Below, in pieces: positions 17,134 through 25,424 of a stretch of 34,227 nucleotides of DNA. The stretch covers positions 1 to 34,227 of the forward strand of contig NZ_JADEXQ010000067.1 in NCBI RefSeq assembly GCF_015207035.1. Reading direction: 5' to 3'. A program made the translations under genes and the position numbers. This stretch comes from Romeriopsis navalis LEGE 11480. Its GTDB lineage: Bacteria > Cyanobacteriota > Cyanobacteriia > Leptolyngbyales > Leptolyngbyaceae. Every line of letters starts with the position of its first letter. The first letter of the stretch is position 1. The notes beneath the pieces are model-generated. The model searched no databases. It saw nothing but the letters and a program-made list of their open reading frames with translations, and had not been told where the DNA came from.

Positions 17134-17514
17134 ATGGATGTTCTTCCCGGAATGAGCGCTGAAGCCTTTTACCAATCTTCATCCTGTCCATTGTGCTGCA
17201 ACGTCGCCCAAACAGCACTCGATCGGATCAATGGGCGGCTAGTCTGCCCCTGCTGCAATGCCAGCTTAGTCGTCAGCGGCAATGGCCAGTTTGTGCGCGA
17301 CCCCTTTACCCGGGAACAGTTAATTAGCATCCAACAACTGCGACGCCAGAGTCGACCACTCGCACGCCTATTGCGCGATATGCAGACACCGCTCCGAACA
17401 TTATTGGGGGGCGTCGCAATTGTGGCAATCGGGGGCCTCGCTTGGGCGAATTTTGTGGGTGAACCACCAACGTTTAACCCCGGTGGCGAGCCAAAGATCG
17501 AACGGTCCAACTAA
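17134..17514 (+). CDS. Small zinc-ribbon protein with one membrane helix
   Basis: The 126-aa product has two Cys pairs (CPLC at 18-21, CPCC at 38-41) separated by 16 residues, a likely zinc ribbon. A conserved-looking VVSGNGQFVRDPFTREQL segment follows, then a basic stretch and one transmembrane helix near residues 88-107. The orientation would place the zinc ribbon in the cytoplasm if the basic residues before the helix obey the positive-inside rule. I recall similar short proteins as conserved hypotheticals in cyanobacteria but know no function. ATG 17152 is an alternative start. The next gene is chlH, after 453 nt. Confidence 0.65.
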   Translation: MDVLPGMSAEAFYQSSSCPLCCNVAQTALDRINGRLVCPCCNASLVVSGNGQFVRDPFTREQLISIQQLRRQSRPLARLLRDMQTPLRTLLGGVAIVAIGGLAWANFVGEPPTFNPGGEPKIERSN

Positions 17515-17967
17515 AACCAAACCGCTCGAATGATCGATTGGGCCATCCGGTACCACTTTTCAGACAGGGCCCGAACCGAGTCAATTACGGCGAAAAAATC
17601 CGCGATCGACTGGAAAATTTGGTCAACTTCTTTGTAAAATTCTGAAACAAGGATTTGAGCATTCACTCTCACTATTGTTTCGTTTTCGTTACAAAATCCT
17701 TGTTTGAGTTATCAAATTGTTTCAGGTTGCATTGATCTAGTATTACAGCGACCGGCAATCTGATAGAAATCTAACGTATGAGCATAAAAGCCTACGATCG
17801 CGCGACACCCAATCAGATTTCGGTTTCAGAGCATTAATTCATAACCGCATTTGAATTTGGATTCGTTACTGCACAACGAATCTTTTTTGGTTTGTCCGCA
17901 TCTAGCTAGAGTCTCATCGGATTTTCTGCCGACCAAGAGAGCACGCATTGATAGGAGTCTTGACCGC
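17515..17967. promoter_or_regulatory. chlH upstream region with nested inverted repeats
   Basis: No gene was found in these 453 nt. The main repeat is AAACAAGGATTT (17645-17656) with AAATCCTTGTTT (17694-17705), a perfect 12-bp inverted repeat around a 37-nt loop. Overlapping it are CTGAAACAA (17642-17650) with TTGTTTCAG (17717-17725), TTTGTAA (17631-17637) with TTACAAA (17689-17695), and an inner TTGTTTC (17675-17681). Possible promoter elements are TTGTTT (17717) and TAGTAT (17738) with a short 15-bp spacer, so the right arm overlaps the -35. This arrangement suggests an operator or alternative RNA structures controlling chlH. Confidence 0.5.
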
Positions 17968-20900
17968 ATGTTCACTTATACCAAGCCATCGATCCGCCAC
18001 ATTCAGCCCGATGATTTAAATGGGCGCTCCCTTGTGAAGGTGGTGTACGTGGTTCTGGAACCGCAATATCAGAGTGCGCTTTCGGCTGCCGTCCGTAAAA
18101 TCAACCGGCAACACCCCAAAATCGCGGTGGAAGTAAGCGGCTACCTCATTGAGGAGTTGCGCGACAACACCAACTATGAAGAATTTAAGCGCGATGTGGC
18201 CGAAGCCAATATCTTCATTGCCTCACTCATCTTCTTAGAAGACTTGGCCGACAAAATTGTTGAGGCCGTGGCTCCAGTCAAGGATAAGCTCGATGTTTCC
18301 GTCGTTTTCCCATCCATGCCACAGGTGATGCGCCTGAATAAGATGGGCAGCTTTTCTCTGGCGCAGATCGGCCAATCCAAGAGCGTGATTGGCAACTTCA
18401 TGAAGAAGCGCAAGCAGAAGTCCGGCGCTGGCTTTGAAGATGCCATGTTGAAGCTATTGCGCACGTTGCCCACGGTGCTGAAGTATTTGCCCGTTGAGAA
18501 AGCCCAGGATGCCCGCAACTTCATGCTGAGCTTCCAATATTGGTTAGGTGGCAACGAGGACAACCTGGAAAATTTCATCCTGATGTTGGCCGATAAGTAT
18601 GTTTTTGCGACGGAGAAGGGCGAAGAGAAAGATGCGGATGCGCCGATCTTTGAATATGTTGAGCCGGTGACTTATCCCGATATCGGCATCTGGCACCCGA
18701 TGGCACCTTGCATGTATGAGGATGCCAAGGAGTATTTCAACTGGTATGCCTCCCGGAAAGACCTACCCGAGCCGATGCGCCAAGGCAATTGTCCAACGAT
18801 CGGGCTGGTCATGCAGCGGACACACGTCGTCACTGGTGATGATGCCCACTACGTTTCAGTGGTGTCAGAATTTGAGGCCCGTGGAGCCCGCGTCATCCCC
18901 GTATTTGCGGGCGGTTTGGACTTCTCCCGACCGGTCAACGAATACTTCTATGAGCCGATCGAGAAGCAAGAAGCGATCGTCGATGCGGTTGTATCCCTGA
19001 CGGGCTTCGCCCTGGTCGGTGGCCCCGCCAAGCAAGACCATCCGAAAGCCGTCGATTCACTGAAGCGCTTGAATCGGCCTTACATGGTGGCGCTACCGCT
19101 CGTGTTCCAAACCACTGAAGAATGGCAAGAAAGTGACTTGGGTCTACACCCCGTACAAGTCGCTTTGCAAATTGCGCTGCCAGAATTGGATGGGGCGATC
19201 GAGCCAATCATCATGTCCGGTCGCGATGGCTCCACGGGTAAATCCATTACCCTGCAAGACCGAGTTGAAACGTTGGCCGAGCGCGCGCTCAAGTGGGCCA
19301 ATCTGCGCCGCAAGCCTAAGGCTGAGAAAAAAGTTGCGATTACCGTCTTCAGCTTCCCACCGGATAAAGGCAATGTCGGAACAGCTGCATACCTCGATGT
19401 GTTTGGCTCCATCTACAAAGCCCTCGAAGGGTTGCGTGAAGATGGCTACAGCATCGGTGATCTACCCGAAGATTCCCACGCTTTGATGCTGGAAGTGCTG
19501 CATGATGCTGAAGCCCAGTACAACAGCCCTGAGCTGAATATTGCCTACCGGATGCCGGTGCCAGAGTATGAAAAGCTCACGCCCTACCATGAGCGCCTAC
19601 ATGAATCCTGGGGTCCCGCACCGGGCAACTTGAATACTGACGGTCAGAATATGCTGATCTTTGGTAAGCATTTCGGCAATGTCTTTATCGGCGTACAGCC
19701 GACCTTTGGCTATGAAGGCGACCCCATGCGGTTGTTGTTTAGCCGCAGCGCGAGCCCACACCACGGGTTTGCAGCTTACTACACTTACCTGGAGCGGGTA
19801 TGGGGCGCAGATGCCGTCCTGCACTTCGGTACCCACGGGTCCCTGGAATTTATGCCTGGTAAGCAAATGGGCATGTCCGACACCTGCTATCCCGATAGCT
19901 TGATCGGCTCGATTCCGAACCTCTACTACTACGCGGCGAACAATCCTTCGGAAGCCACCATCGCCAAGCGCCGTAGCTATGCCGAAACGATTTCTTATCT
20001 GACACCACCTGCGGAGAACGCCGGTCTGTACAAAGGGCTGAAGGAACTGGGCGAATTGATCGCGTCCTACCAAAGCATGAAAGATACTGCTCGGGGTATC
20101 CAGATCGTTGACTCGATCATGGACCAAGCGCGGATTTGCAATCTGGATAAGGACGTTGTGCTACCGGAAACGGGTGCTGCTGAACTGAGCCAAGATGAGC
20201 GTGACAATATCGTCGGCAAGATCTACATCAAGATTATGGAGATCGAGTCGCGTTTGCTGCCTTGCGGTCTCCATACGATCGGCAAGCCCCCAACCGCCGA
20301 AGAAGCGATCGCCACACTGGTGAATATCGCTAGTTTGGACCGCGAAGAAGAAGAAATCATGAGCTTGAACCGCGTGATCGCCGATAGCGTGGGCCGTGAC
20401 ATCGACGAAATCTTCCAAAATAGCGATCGGGGTGTCTTAGATGATGTCCAGTTGCTCAATGATGTCCAACAGGCAACACGGGAAGCCGTGACCGCCATGG
20501 TACGGGCGCAGCAAGATGAAGAAGGCCGCGTCTCCAGCACATCAATGTTAGGCAACTTGTTTGACCGCTTTACGGGTCCCAAGCAAGAGCCTTGGATTAA
20601 GGCACTGCATGACTTGGGCTACACGAATGTGGAAGCCGAAACCGTCCAACCGCTGTTCGAGTTCTTGCAGTTCTGCCTGAAGCAGGTGGTTGCGGATAAC
20701 GAATTGGGCGGTCTGCTGACGGGGCTGAACGGTGAGTATATCAATCCCGGCCCCGGTGGCGACCCGATCCGGAACCCGGATGTCTTGCCCACTGGGAAAA
20801 ACATCCATGCCCTTGACCCGCAGTCGATTCCGACAACGGCCGCAGTCCAATCAGCAAAAGTTGTGGTCGATCGTCTCATCGCCCGTCAGCAAGCGGATAA

Positions 20901-21981
20901 CGATGGCGCCTACCCAGAAACCATCGCCTGCGTACTATGGGGCACCGACAACATCAAGACCTACGGCGAATCCTTGGCTCAAATTCTTTGGATGGTGGGT
21001 GTGAAGCCACTACCGGATACCTTTGGCCGGGTAAATAAGCTGGAGCTGATTCCCCTCGAGGAACTCGGTCGTCCGCGCATCGACGTTGTTGTCAACTGTT
21101 CCGGGGTCTTCCGTGACCTATTTATTAACCAAATGGCCCTACTGGACCGCGCGGTGAAGATGGCAGCGGAAGCGGATGAGCCGGTGGAAATGAACTATGT
21201 TCGGAAGCATGCGATCGCCCAAGCAGAAGAACTCGGCGTGAATATCCGCGAAGCCGCCACCCGGATCTTCTCAAATGCTTCTGGTTCGTACTCTTCCAAC
21301 ATCAACTTGGCGGTTGAGAATGGCACATGGGAGAACGAAGCCGAGCTACAGGATATGTACCTGGCACGCAAGGGCTTTGCCTTTGACGCCGACAATCCAG
21401 GCACAATGCAGCAGAATGAGAAGCTGTTCCGGGCTTCCCTCAAGACCGCCGATGTGACCTTCCAGAATTTGGATTCTTCCGAGATTTCCTTAACGGATGT
21501 GTCGCACTACTACGACTCTGACCCGACCAAGATTGTGTCGCGCCTGCGAGATGACGGCAAAGCGCCGACGTCCTTTATGGCCGATACCACCACGGCCAAT
21601 GCACAGATTCGTACCCTATCGGAAACCGTTCGCTTGGATTCCCGCACCAAGATGCTGAATCCGAAGTGGTACGAAGGTATGTTGTCCCACGGCTACGAAG
21701 GGGTGCGGGAGCTATCGAAGCGCCTGGTCAACACCATGGGCTGGTCGGCAACAGCCGATGCCGTGGATAACTGGGTCTACGAAGATGCAAACAGCACCTT
21801 CATCAAGGACAAGGAAATGCAGCAACGCCTGCTGGACCTCAACCCCAACTCCTTCCGCAAGATGGTGACGACATTACTCGAAGCCAACGGTCGAGGCTAC
21901 TGGGATACAGATGAAGAGAACCTCGATCGGCTGCGTGAGCTGTATCAAGAAGTAGAAGACAAGATTGAAGGCGTTGAATAA
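17968..21981 (+). CDS. chlH: Magnesium chelatase subunit H
   Basis: ChlH (1337 aa) is the large catalytic, porphyrin-binding subunit of Mg-chelatase. With ChlI and ChlD it inserts Mg2+ into protoporphyrin IX using ATP, the first committed step of chlorophyll synthesis. The sequence is full length for the cyanobacterial protein. It starts [20 protein letters not shown], continues [20 protein letters not shown], and carries the CobN-type domain with [19 protein letters not shown] and the C-terminal [17 protein letters not shown] segment. ATG 17968 matches the family N-terminus and has AGGAG at 17953-17957. The frame extends 39 codons upstream to a TTG (17851), which is rejected. A strong terminator follows. 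Confidence 0.97.
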   Translation: MFTYTKPSIRHIQPDDLNGRSLVKVVYVVLEPQYQSALSAAVRKINRQHPKIAVEVSGYLIEELRDNTNYEEFKRDVAEANIFIASLIFLEDLADKIVEAVAPVKDKLDVSVVFPSMPQVMRLNKMGSFSLAQIGQSKSVIGNFMKKRKQKSGAGFEDAMLKLLRTLPTVLKYLPVEKAQDARNFMLSFQYWLGGNEDNLENFILMLADKYVFATEKGEEKDADAPIFEYVEPVTYPDIGIWHPMAPCMYEDAKEYFNWYASRKDLPEPMRQGNCPTIGLVMQRTHVVTGDDAHYVSVVSEFEARGARVIPVFAGGLDFSRPVNEYFYEPIEKQEAIVDAVVSLTGFALVGGPAKQDHPKAVDSLKRLNRPYMVALPLVFQTTEEWQESDLGLHPVQVALQIALPELDGAIEPIIMSGRDGSTGKSITLQDRVETLAERALKWANLRRKPKAEKKVAITVFSFPPDKGNVGTAAYLDVFGSIYKALEGLREDGYSIGDLPEDSHALMLEVLHDAEAQYNSPELNIAYRMPVPEYEKLTPYHERLHESWGPAPGNLNTDGQNMLIFGKHFGNVFIGVQPTFGYEGDPMRLLFSRSASPHHGFAAYYTYLERVWGADAVLHFGTHGSLEFMPGKQMGMSDTCYPDSLIGSIPNLYYYAANNPSEATIAKRRSYAETISYLTPPAENAGLYKGLKELGELIASYQSMKDTARGIQIVDSIMDQARICNLDKDVVLPETGAAELSQDERDNIVGKIYIKIMEIESRLLPCGLHTIGKPPTAEEAIATLVNIASLDREEEEIMSLNRVIADSVGRDIDEIFQNSDRGVLDDVQLLNDVQQATREAVTAMVRAQQDEEGRVSSTSMLGNLFDRFTGPKQEPWIKALHDLGYTNVEAETVQPLFEFLQFCLKQVVADNELGGLLTGLNGEYINPGPGGDPIRNPDVLPTGKNIHALDPQSIPTTAAVQSAKVVVDRLIARQQADNDGAYPETIACVLWGTDNIKTYGESLAQILWMVGVKPLPDTFGRVNKLELIPLEELGRPRIDVVVNCSGVFRDLFINQMALLDRAVKMAAEADEPVEMNYVRKHAIAQAEELGVNIREAATRIFSNASGSYSSNINLAVENGTWENEAELQDMYLARKGFAFDADNPGTMQQNEKLFRASLKTADVTFQNLDSSEISLTDVSHYYDSDPTKIVSRLRDDGKAPTSFMADTTTANAQIRTLSETVRLDSRTKMLNPKWYEGMLSHGYEGVRELSKRLVNTMGWSATADAVDNWVYEDANSTFIKDKEMQQRLLDLNPNSFRKMVTTLLEANGRGYWDTDEENLDRLRELYQEVEDKIEGVE

Positions 21982-22001
21982 ATCGCCCAATTAAGTCACG
22001 C

Positions 22002-22033
22002 AAAAAACGCGCCGATTGATCGGCGCGTTTTTT
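22002..22033. terminator. Strong bidirectional Rho-independent terminator after chlH
   Basis: The arms AAAAAACGCGCCGAT (22002-22016) and ATCGGCGCGTTTTTT (22019-22033) are perfectly complementary. They give a GC-rich stem flanked by an A-tract on one side and a T-tract on the other, so it can work for chlH and for the convergent GST gene whose stop lies at 22087. Confidence 0.92.
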
Positions 22034-22086
22034 ATGTCATTCAGGTACTGATAAAAAATCGAAAGCGCATCAGCACTTAAAAATTT

Positions 22087-22641
22087 CTAACGATTGGCCA
22101 TCGCCTTCTGAAATGCCGGGCGCGAGGCACAGCGCTGCATATATTCCATCACCTTGGGATAGTCACTCAGATCAAGCTTCAGCATCATCGGAATATAGTT
22201 CAGCATGGAGCCAAGGGCGACATCCGCCACCGAAAATGCGCCACCGTGAATATATTCCTGAGTCGCAAAAATCTTCTCCAAACCGCCCATCAGAATCGGC
22301 GTTTCTTTTTCGCGACTGGCTTCAATAAATACACCAGTCGCCAGGGTCGAGTTAGCAAATAAGACCCACTGATTCGCGATCGCCCGATCGACATCATTGG
22401 CAAAAGCCTTGGCATACTTATCGGCCAAATACATCAAGATCGCCCCCGACTCAAACAGGGTGACATCACCATCCACGATCGTCGGCACTTTGCCAAAGGG
22501 ATTAATCGCCAGAAAGTCAGCTTGACGATGCTCCCCCGCTTCCATATCCAGTCGAATAAACTCATAGGGAATCTGGGCTTCTTCGAGATACCAATGCACG
22601 ATCGAAGCACGACTGAACCGACCACCGTAGAGTTTAATCAT
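22087..22641 (-). CDS. Glutathione S-transferase family protein
   Basis: This cytosolic-type GST of 184 aa is somewhat short for the family. The N-terminal thioredoxin fold shows MIKLYGGRFSRASIVHWYLEE, the cis-Pro region INPFGKVPTIVDGD and the glutathione-contacting LFESGAILMYLADKY. The all-helical C-terminal domain contains FSVADVALGSMLNYIPM. The Ser in the FSRAS segment could be the catalytic hydroxyl. Members conjugate glutathione to electrophiles or act as reductases or isomerases; the substrate is unknown. The start is ATG 22641, and the gene shares the downstream terminator with chlH. Confidence 0.9.
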   Translation of the reverse strand: MIKLYGGRFSRASIVHWYLEEAQIPYEFIRLDMEAGEHRQADFLAINPFGKVPTIVDGDVTLFESGAILMYLADKYAKAFANDVDRAIANQWVLFANSTLATGVFIEASREKETPILMGGLEKIFATQEYIHGGAFSVADVALGSMLNYIPMMLKLDLSDYPKVMEYMQRCASRPAFQKAMANR

Positions 22642-22692
22642 GAATTCTTGGAATAATACAGCAGTACCGATTATACCAGTTGGTTTAACTAA

Positions 22693-23532
22693 TCAGTGGC
22701 AGTCAGTCAATGGTGTTAACAACGGGAAAAAGTGACCGACGGGGCCTTGCCCACCCCCTAAATTCAGCGCATATTGCAACGCTTCAGTTAAATAGTCTTT
22801 GGCATTGGCAGTCGCCGTTAGCGGTGGATAGCCCAAGGCCAGATTCGCCGCGATCGCCGCTGACAACGTACAGCCCGTGCCATGGGTATTGGGGGTATCG
22901 ATCGTTTGAGTTCGCAGGGTCTCCAAGCGAGTCCCGTCAAACCAAACATCTACACCCCGCAATTCACCCGTCATGCCGCCCCCTTTGACGAGGACGGCCT
23001 TGGGGCCTAATGCGTATATCTTTTTTGCCGCTTGCTGCATATGCGCTAACGATTCAATCGCCAAACCACTGAGCAATTGGGCTTCATAGCGATTGGGGGT
23101 AACGATCGATGCTTGGGGGATAAGTCGATCTCGCAGCATTGCTACTGCATCATCATCAATCAGTTGCGCGCCAGCCCGGGAAACCATGACTGGGTCAACC
23201 ACTAAATTTTGGATCGGGCGACGAGTAAGGTGGTCAGCTACTGCCGCAATAATTTCGCAGTTCAGTAACATCCCGGTCTTGGCCGCCTGAATGCCAATAT
23301 CATCAATCACCGTTTGGATTTGAGCCGTCACTGCGTCGGGGGACAACGCATCAACGCGCGTTACACCCAGCGTATTTTGCGCTGTAATGCAGGTCAACGC
23401 AGTCGTACCATGCACACGATGGAAAGCAAATGTCTTGAGATCAGCTTGAATACCGGCACCGCCGCCGCTGTCAGAACCAGCTATGGTCATCGCAACGGGG
23501 ACTTGAAACTTTGGAACGGAAGAAGCAGCCAC
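22693..23532 (-). CDS. thiD: Hydroxymethylpyrimidine/phosphomethylpyrimidine kinase
   Basis: ThiD phosphorylates HMP and HMP-P to HMP-PP for thiamine synthesis. The ribokinase-like fold is complete: AMTIAGSDSGGGAGIQADLK at the N-terminus, HGTTALTCITAQNT, AKTGMLL, the DPVMVSRAGAQL block, TPNRYEAQLL, VLVKGGG and the catalytic glycine loop NTHGTGCTLSAAIAANL. There is no fused ThiE domain. The open frame reaches a TTG at 23553. I prefer the GTG at 23532 (about 279 aa), with ATG 23490 as a shorter option that would cut close to the first strand. None has a clear ribosome site. It lies 51 nt upstream of the GST gene on the same strand, so cotranscription is possible. Confidence 0.92.
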   Translation of the reverse strand: MAASSVPKFQVPVAMTIAGSDSGGGAGIQADLKTFAFHRVHGTTALTCITAQNTLGVTRVDALSPDAVTAQIQTVIDDIGIQAAKTGMLLNCEIIAAVADHLTRRPIQNLVVDPVMVSRAGAQLIDDDAVAMLRDRLIPQASIVTPNRYEAQLLSGLAIESLAHMQQAAKKIYALGPKAVLVKGGGMTGELRGVDVWFDGTRLETLRTQTIDTPNTHGTGCTLSAAIAANLALGYPPLTATANAKDYLTEALQYALNLGGGQGPVGHFFPLLTPLTDCH

Positions 23533-23767
23533 GATAGGAAAAAACGACGTCAAAATTACATCAATTAATCGTAATCGCTAATCGCACTGGCTTATAGAAA
23601 TACTTAAAATGGTGGCAGACCCTAACAATCGGGAATCTTGGAGAACTGGGAAATGCATTAACCCAGATTGTCCAACGGTAGATCATCACTGGCTTGAGAC
23701 AACTTGTCAGTTCCAGGAATTGCAGGCGGATAGCGTTCTAAAACAATAGACAACGAAAGTTGCGTTC

Positions 23768-24067
23768 TTAGGAGGCATAACGCTCTTCTTGAACTTCCAT
23801 CGTGCGCGTGCGGTAAATCTCTTCACCCACAAAGCAAATCGACAGTGACTGGGCACCCACAACCACCTTGGCAGCATTGATCAACTGAGGCAAGTCGCTC
23901 ATCAGTTCATCCACCACCCAGGGCTCAGGACAGTGCACAACGAGACGATCGCGGCGCGTCATTTGCAGACGGCACAAACCCAATGGCTTGATAAATACCT
24001 TACGTAAACGGTCGAGGCGACCCTTGCGTAATGTTTGTAGATCTTCGAGTGTTAATTGCAATGACAT
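23768..24067 (-). CDS. Conserved small protein of unknown function
   Basis: The 99-aa product (MSLQLTLEDLQTLRKGRLDR at its start) is soluble, rich in Arg and Leu, and has one Cys in CRLQMTRRDRLVVHCPEPW and another near the C-terminus in SICFVGEEIYRT. Its alternating pattern suggests a small alpha/beta fold. I think it is a conserved cyanobacterial hypothetical but cannot assign a role. The start is ATG 24067. The gene is flanked by non-coding stretches of 235 and 492 nt, apart from the small ORFs noted at 24224-24396, and appears monocistronic. Confidence 0.6.
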   Translation of the reverse strand: MSLQLTLEDLQTLRKGRLDRLRKVFIKPLGLCRLQMTRRDRLVVHCPEPWVVDELMSDLPQLINAAKVVVGAQSLSICFVGEEIYRTRTMEVQEERYAS

Positions 24068-24223
24068 TTTCAGAAACAGAATGACTAAATGGCCTTGACG
24101 TTATTCAACCGAATTTCACTCGAAAACTGCACTGTACATTCCGGGATTTTCAGTGAAGGTTTCGCAAACATCTCCGTACTACTACGGATTTACTCCTTCA
24201 GTAATTTTCGGTAGAGGAGATAT

Positions 24224-24247
24224 ATGCGCTGTCCCACAGGCGGTTGA
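24224..24247 (+). CDS. Seven-codon ORF with strong ribosome site, possible leader peptide
   Basis: The sequence encodes MRCPTGG then TGA. An excellent ribosome site (GAGGAG, 24214-24219) lies just before the ATG at 4-nt spacing. The stop codon overlaps the ATG of the next short ORF as TGATG. Short peptides with such good translation signals are often leaders that sense translation. There is no homologue I recognise, and it may still be chance. Confidence 0.3.
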   Translation: MRCPTGG

Positions 24248-24396
24248 TGCTTTCCTTAGCTACAGAGACAGCCATCCTTTTTCCTGAAAAAGTTCGCTTG
24301 GGCAGTACAAAATCGGAAAAAATTACAGCGGAATTACGATTTTCAACGATCACTAGGGGTGGTGATCCACCAAAAAATCGCCCTACATCTAGTTAA
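24247..24396 (+). CDS. Putative 49-aa ORF coupled to the seven-codon ORF
   Basis: The ATG overlaps the stop of the preceding mini-ORF (TGATG), so translation by reinitiation is plausible. The product starts MLSLATETAILFPEKVRLGS, is soluble and polar and ends PPKNRPTSS. It shows no motif that I recognise. It ends 163 nt before the metallochaperone gene. Without conservation data I cannot say it is a real protein. Confidence 0.2.
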   Translation: MLSLATETAILFPEKVRLGSTKSEKITAELRFSTITRGGDPPKNRPTSS

Positions 24397-24559
24397 TTCA
24401 ACTGAGGAAAGCGCCGATCGAGTCACAGAATGCTGGACTAAATTGCCCGACTCGAACATCACGGCTGATCGTGGATCAGGCGACACCATAGACATTTGCG
24501 GAATTTCGATAGAATAAGCAGCAACGCTTATCCGCTCAAATAAGAGCCTCCGTATTCCT

Positions 24560-24754
24560 ATGACACTGCAATTTACTGTTCCCGATATGGCCTGTGGGGC
24601 CTGCGCTAGCACGATCGAGCAAGCGGTGAAGGCAATCGACCCTGGGGCAGAGTTTGAGGCCGATACCACCCGTAAAATTGTGAAGATTTCGACTATGACT
24701 CCCGCAGCGCAAATGCAGCAAGCCATCCAAAAAGCGGGCTACAACCCGCAATAG
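24560..24754 (+). CDS. Heavy-metal-associated domain metallochaperone (Atx1-like)
   Basis: This 64-aa protein is a complete HMA domain, the length of the cyanobacterial copper chaperone Atx1. The metal site CGAC (MACGACAST) sits near residues 11-17. The fold pattern continues with IEQAVKAIDPG, VKIST and the terminal AIQKAGYNP. Known homologues carry Cu(I) in the cytoplasm to the P-type ATPases CtaA and PacS. Its specificity here is inferred from family. The methyltransferase gene begins 10 nt after its stop, so the two are almost certainly cotranscribed. The ribosome site before ATG 24560 is poor. Confidence 0.88.
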   Translation: MTLQFTVPDMACGACASTIEQAVKAIDPGAEFEADTTRKIVKISTMTPAAQMQQAIQKAGYNPQ

Positions 24755-24764
24755 GAGCAATTGC

Positions 24765-25382
24765 ATGAATCTTTACTCAAAACTGATTTTTCCACGGCTG
24801 ATGGACATCACAATGTCCGGAGAAAGCATGTCGGCCCATCGGCGATCGTTACTCGCCGATGTTAGCGGCGACATTCTAGAAATTGGTTTTGGCACCGGCT
24901 TAAATCTGCCGCACTATCCCGACAGTGTGAAACATCTGACCACCGTTGATATCAACCCTGGAATGAGTCAAATCGCCGCCAAACGAGCGGCACAGTCCGG
25001 CCGGCGTATCACGCAGCACGTCCTGAGTGGTGAACAACTGCCCATGCCCAATCAAAGTTTTGATTGCGTTGTCAGTACTTGGACCTTATGCAGTATCCCC
25101 GACGTTGAACAAGCCATTCGCGAGGTGCATCGAGTACTGAAACCCCAGGGCAAGTTTTTTCTGATCGAACATGGCTTAAGTGACCAGCCCAAGGTGCAGA
25201 CCTGGCAAGCCCGAATTAACCCCATGCAAAAAGTGTTTGGGGACGGCTGCCACCTCGATCGCGACATGCAGCAACTCGTCAGCCAAGTTTTTCCAGCGGT
25301 TGAGTTAGAACAATTCCCAGAACCCAGCCTGCCCCAGTTCATCGGCTACTTCTACAAAGGGATTGCCACGAAAGCGGCGTAA
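24765..25382 (+). CDS. Class I SAM-dependent methyltransferase (Methyltransf_11, METTL7-like)
   Basis: The 205-aa protein contains motif I ILEIGFGTGLNLPHY (around 38-52), motif II LTTVDINPGM, and the later DCVVSTWTLCSIPDVEQAIREVHRVLKPQGKF block with FLIEHG. These are the complete SAM-binding core of the UbiE/METTL7-like group. It has no membrane segment. The substrate is unknown; related proteins methylate thiols, lipids or small molecules. GGAG eight nt before ATG 24765 is a good ribosome site, and the gene follows the metallochaperone by 10 nt, which hints at a metal- or thiol-related role. Confidence 0.88.
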   Translation: MNLYSKLIFPRLMDITMSGESMSAHRRSLLADVSGDILEIGFGTGLNLPHYPDSVKHLTTVDINPGMSQIAAKRAAQSGRRITQHVLSGEQLPMPNQSFDCVVSTWTLCSIPDVEQAIREVHRVLKPQGKFFLIEHGLSDQPKVQTWQARINPMQKVFGDGCHLDRDMQQLVSQVFPAVELEQFPEPSLPQFIGYFYKGIATKAA

Positions 25383-25424
25383 CGTGAAACCGTTGGAAAG
25401 CGCCAAAGTGAAGTGTATAGCGCG

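Larger units (their letters stand above)
24068..24559. other. Long divergent spacer with a structured leader
   Basis: There is no ordinary gene in these 492 nt. The notable content is a hairpin CCGTA-CTAC-TACGG (24174-24187), then CTCCT (24193-24197) complementary to the ribosome site AGGAG (24215-24219), then a 7-codon ORF and an overlapping 49-codon ORF (listed separately). Nearer the metallochaperone gene, TAGAAT (24510-24515) is a possible -10. It overlaps an inverted repeat ATAAGC-6-GCTTAT (24514-24531) that could be an operator. Confidence 0.4.

Noticed and set aside
17851-17967. In-frame 39-codon N-terminal extension of chlH from a TTG
   Set aside because: Cyanobacterial ChlH begins at MFT near 17968, where a good ribosome site is present; the extension has no similarity.
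23554-23767. Possible tRNA or small RNA between thiD and the small conserved gene
   Set aside because: I searched for a T-arm and cloverleaf pairing and found none convincing.
24343-24726. Minus-strand frame opposite the metallochaperone gene
   Set aside because: The Cys-rich look comes from reading the metal-site codons in antisense; the plus-strand HMA domain is clear.
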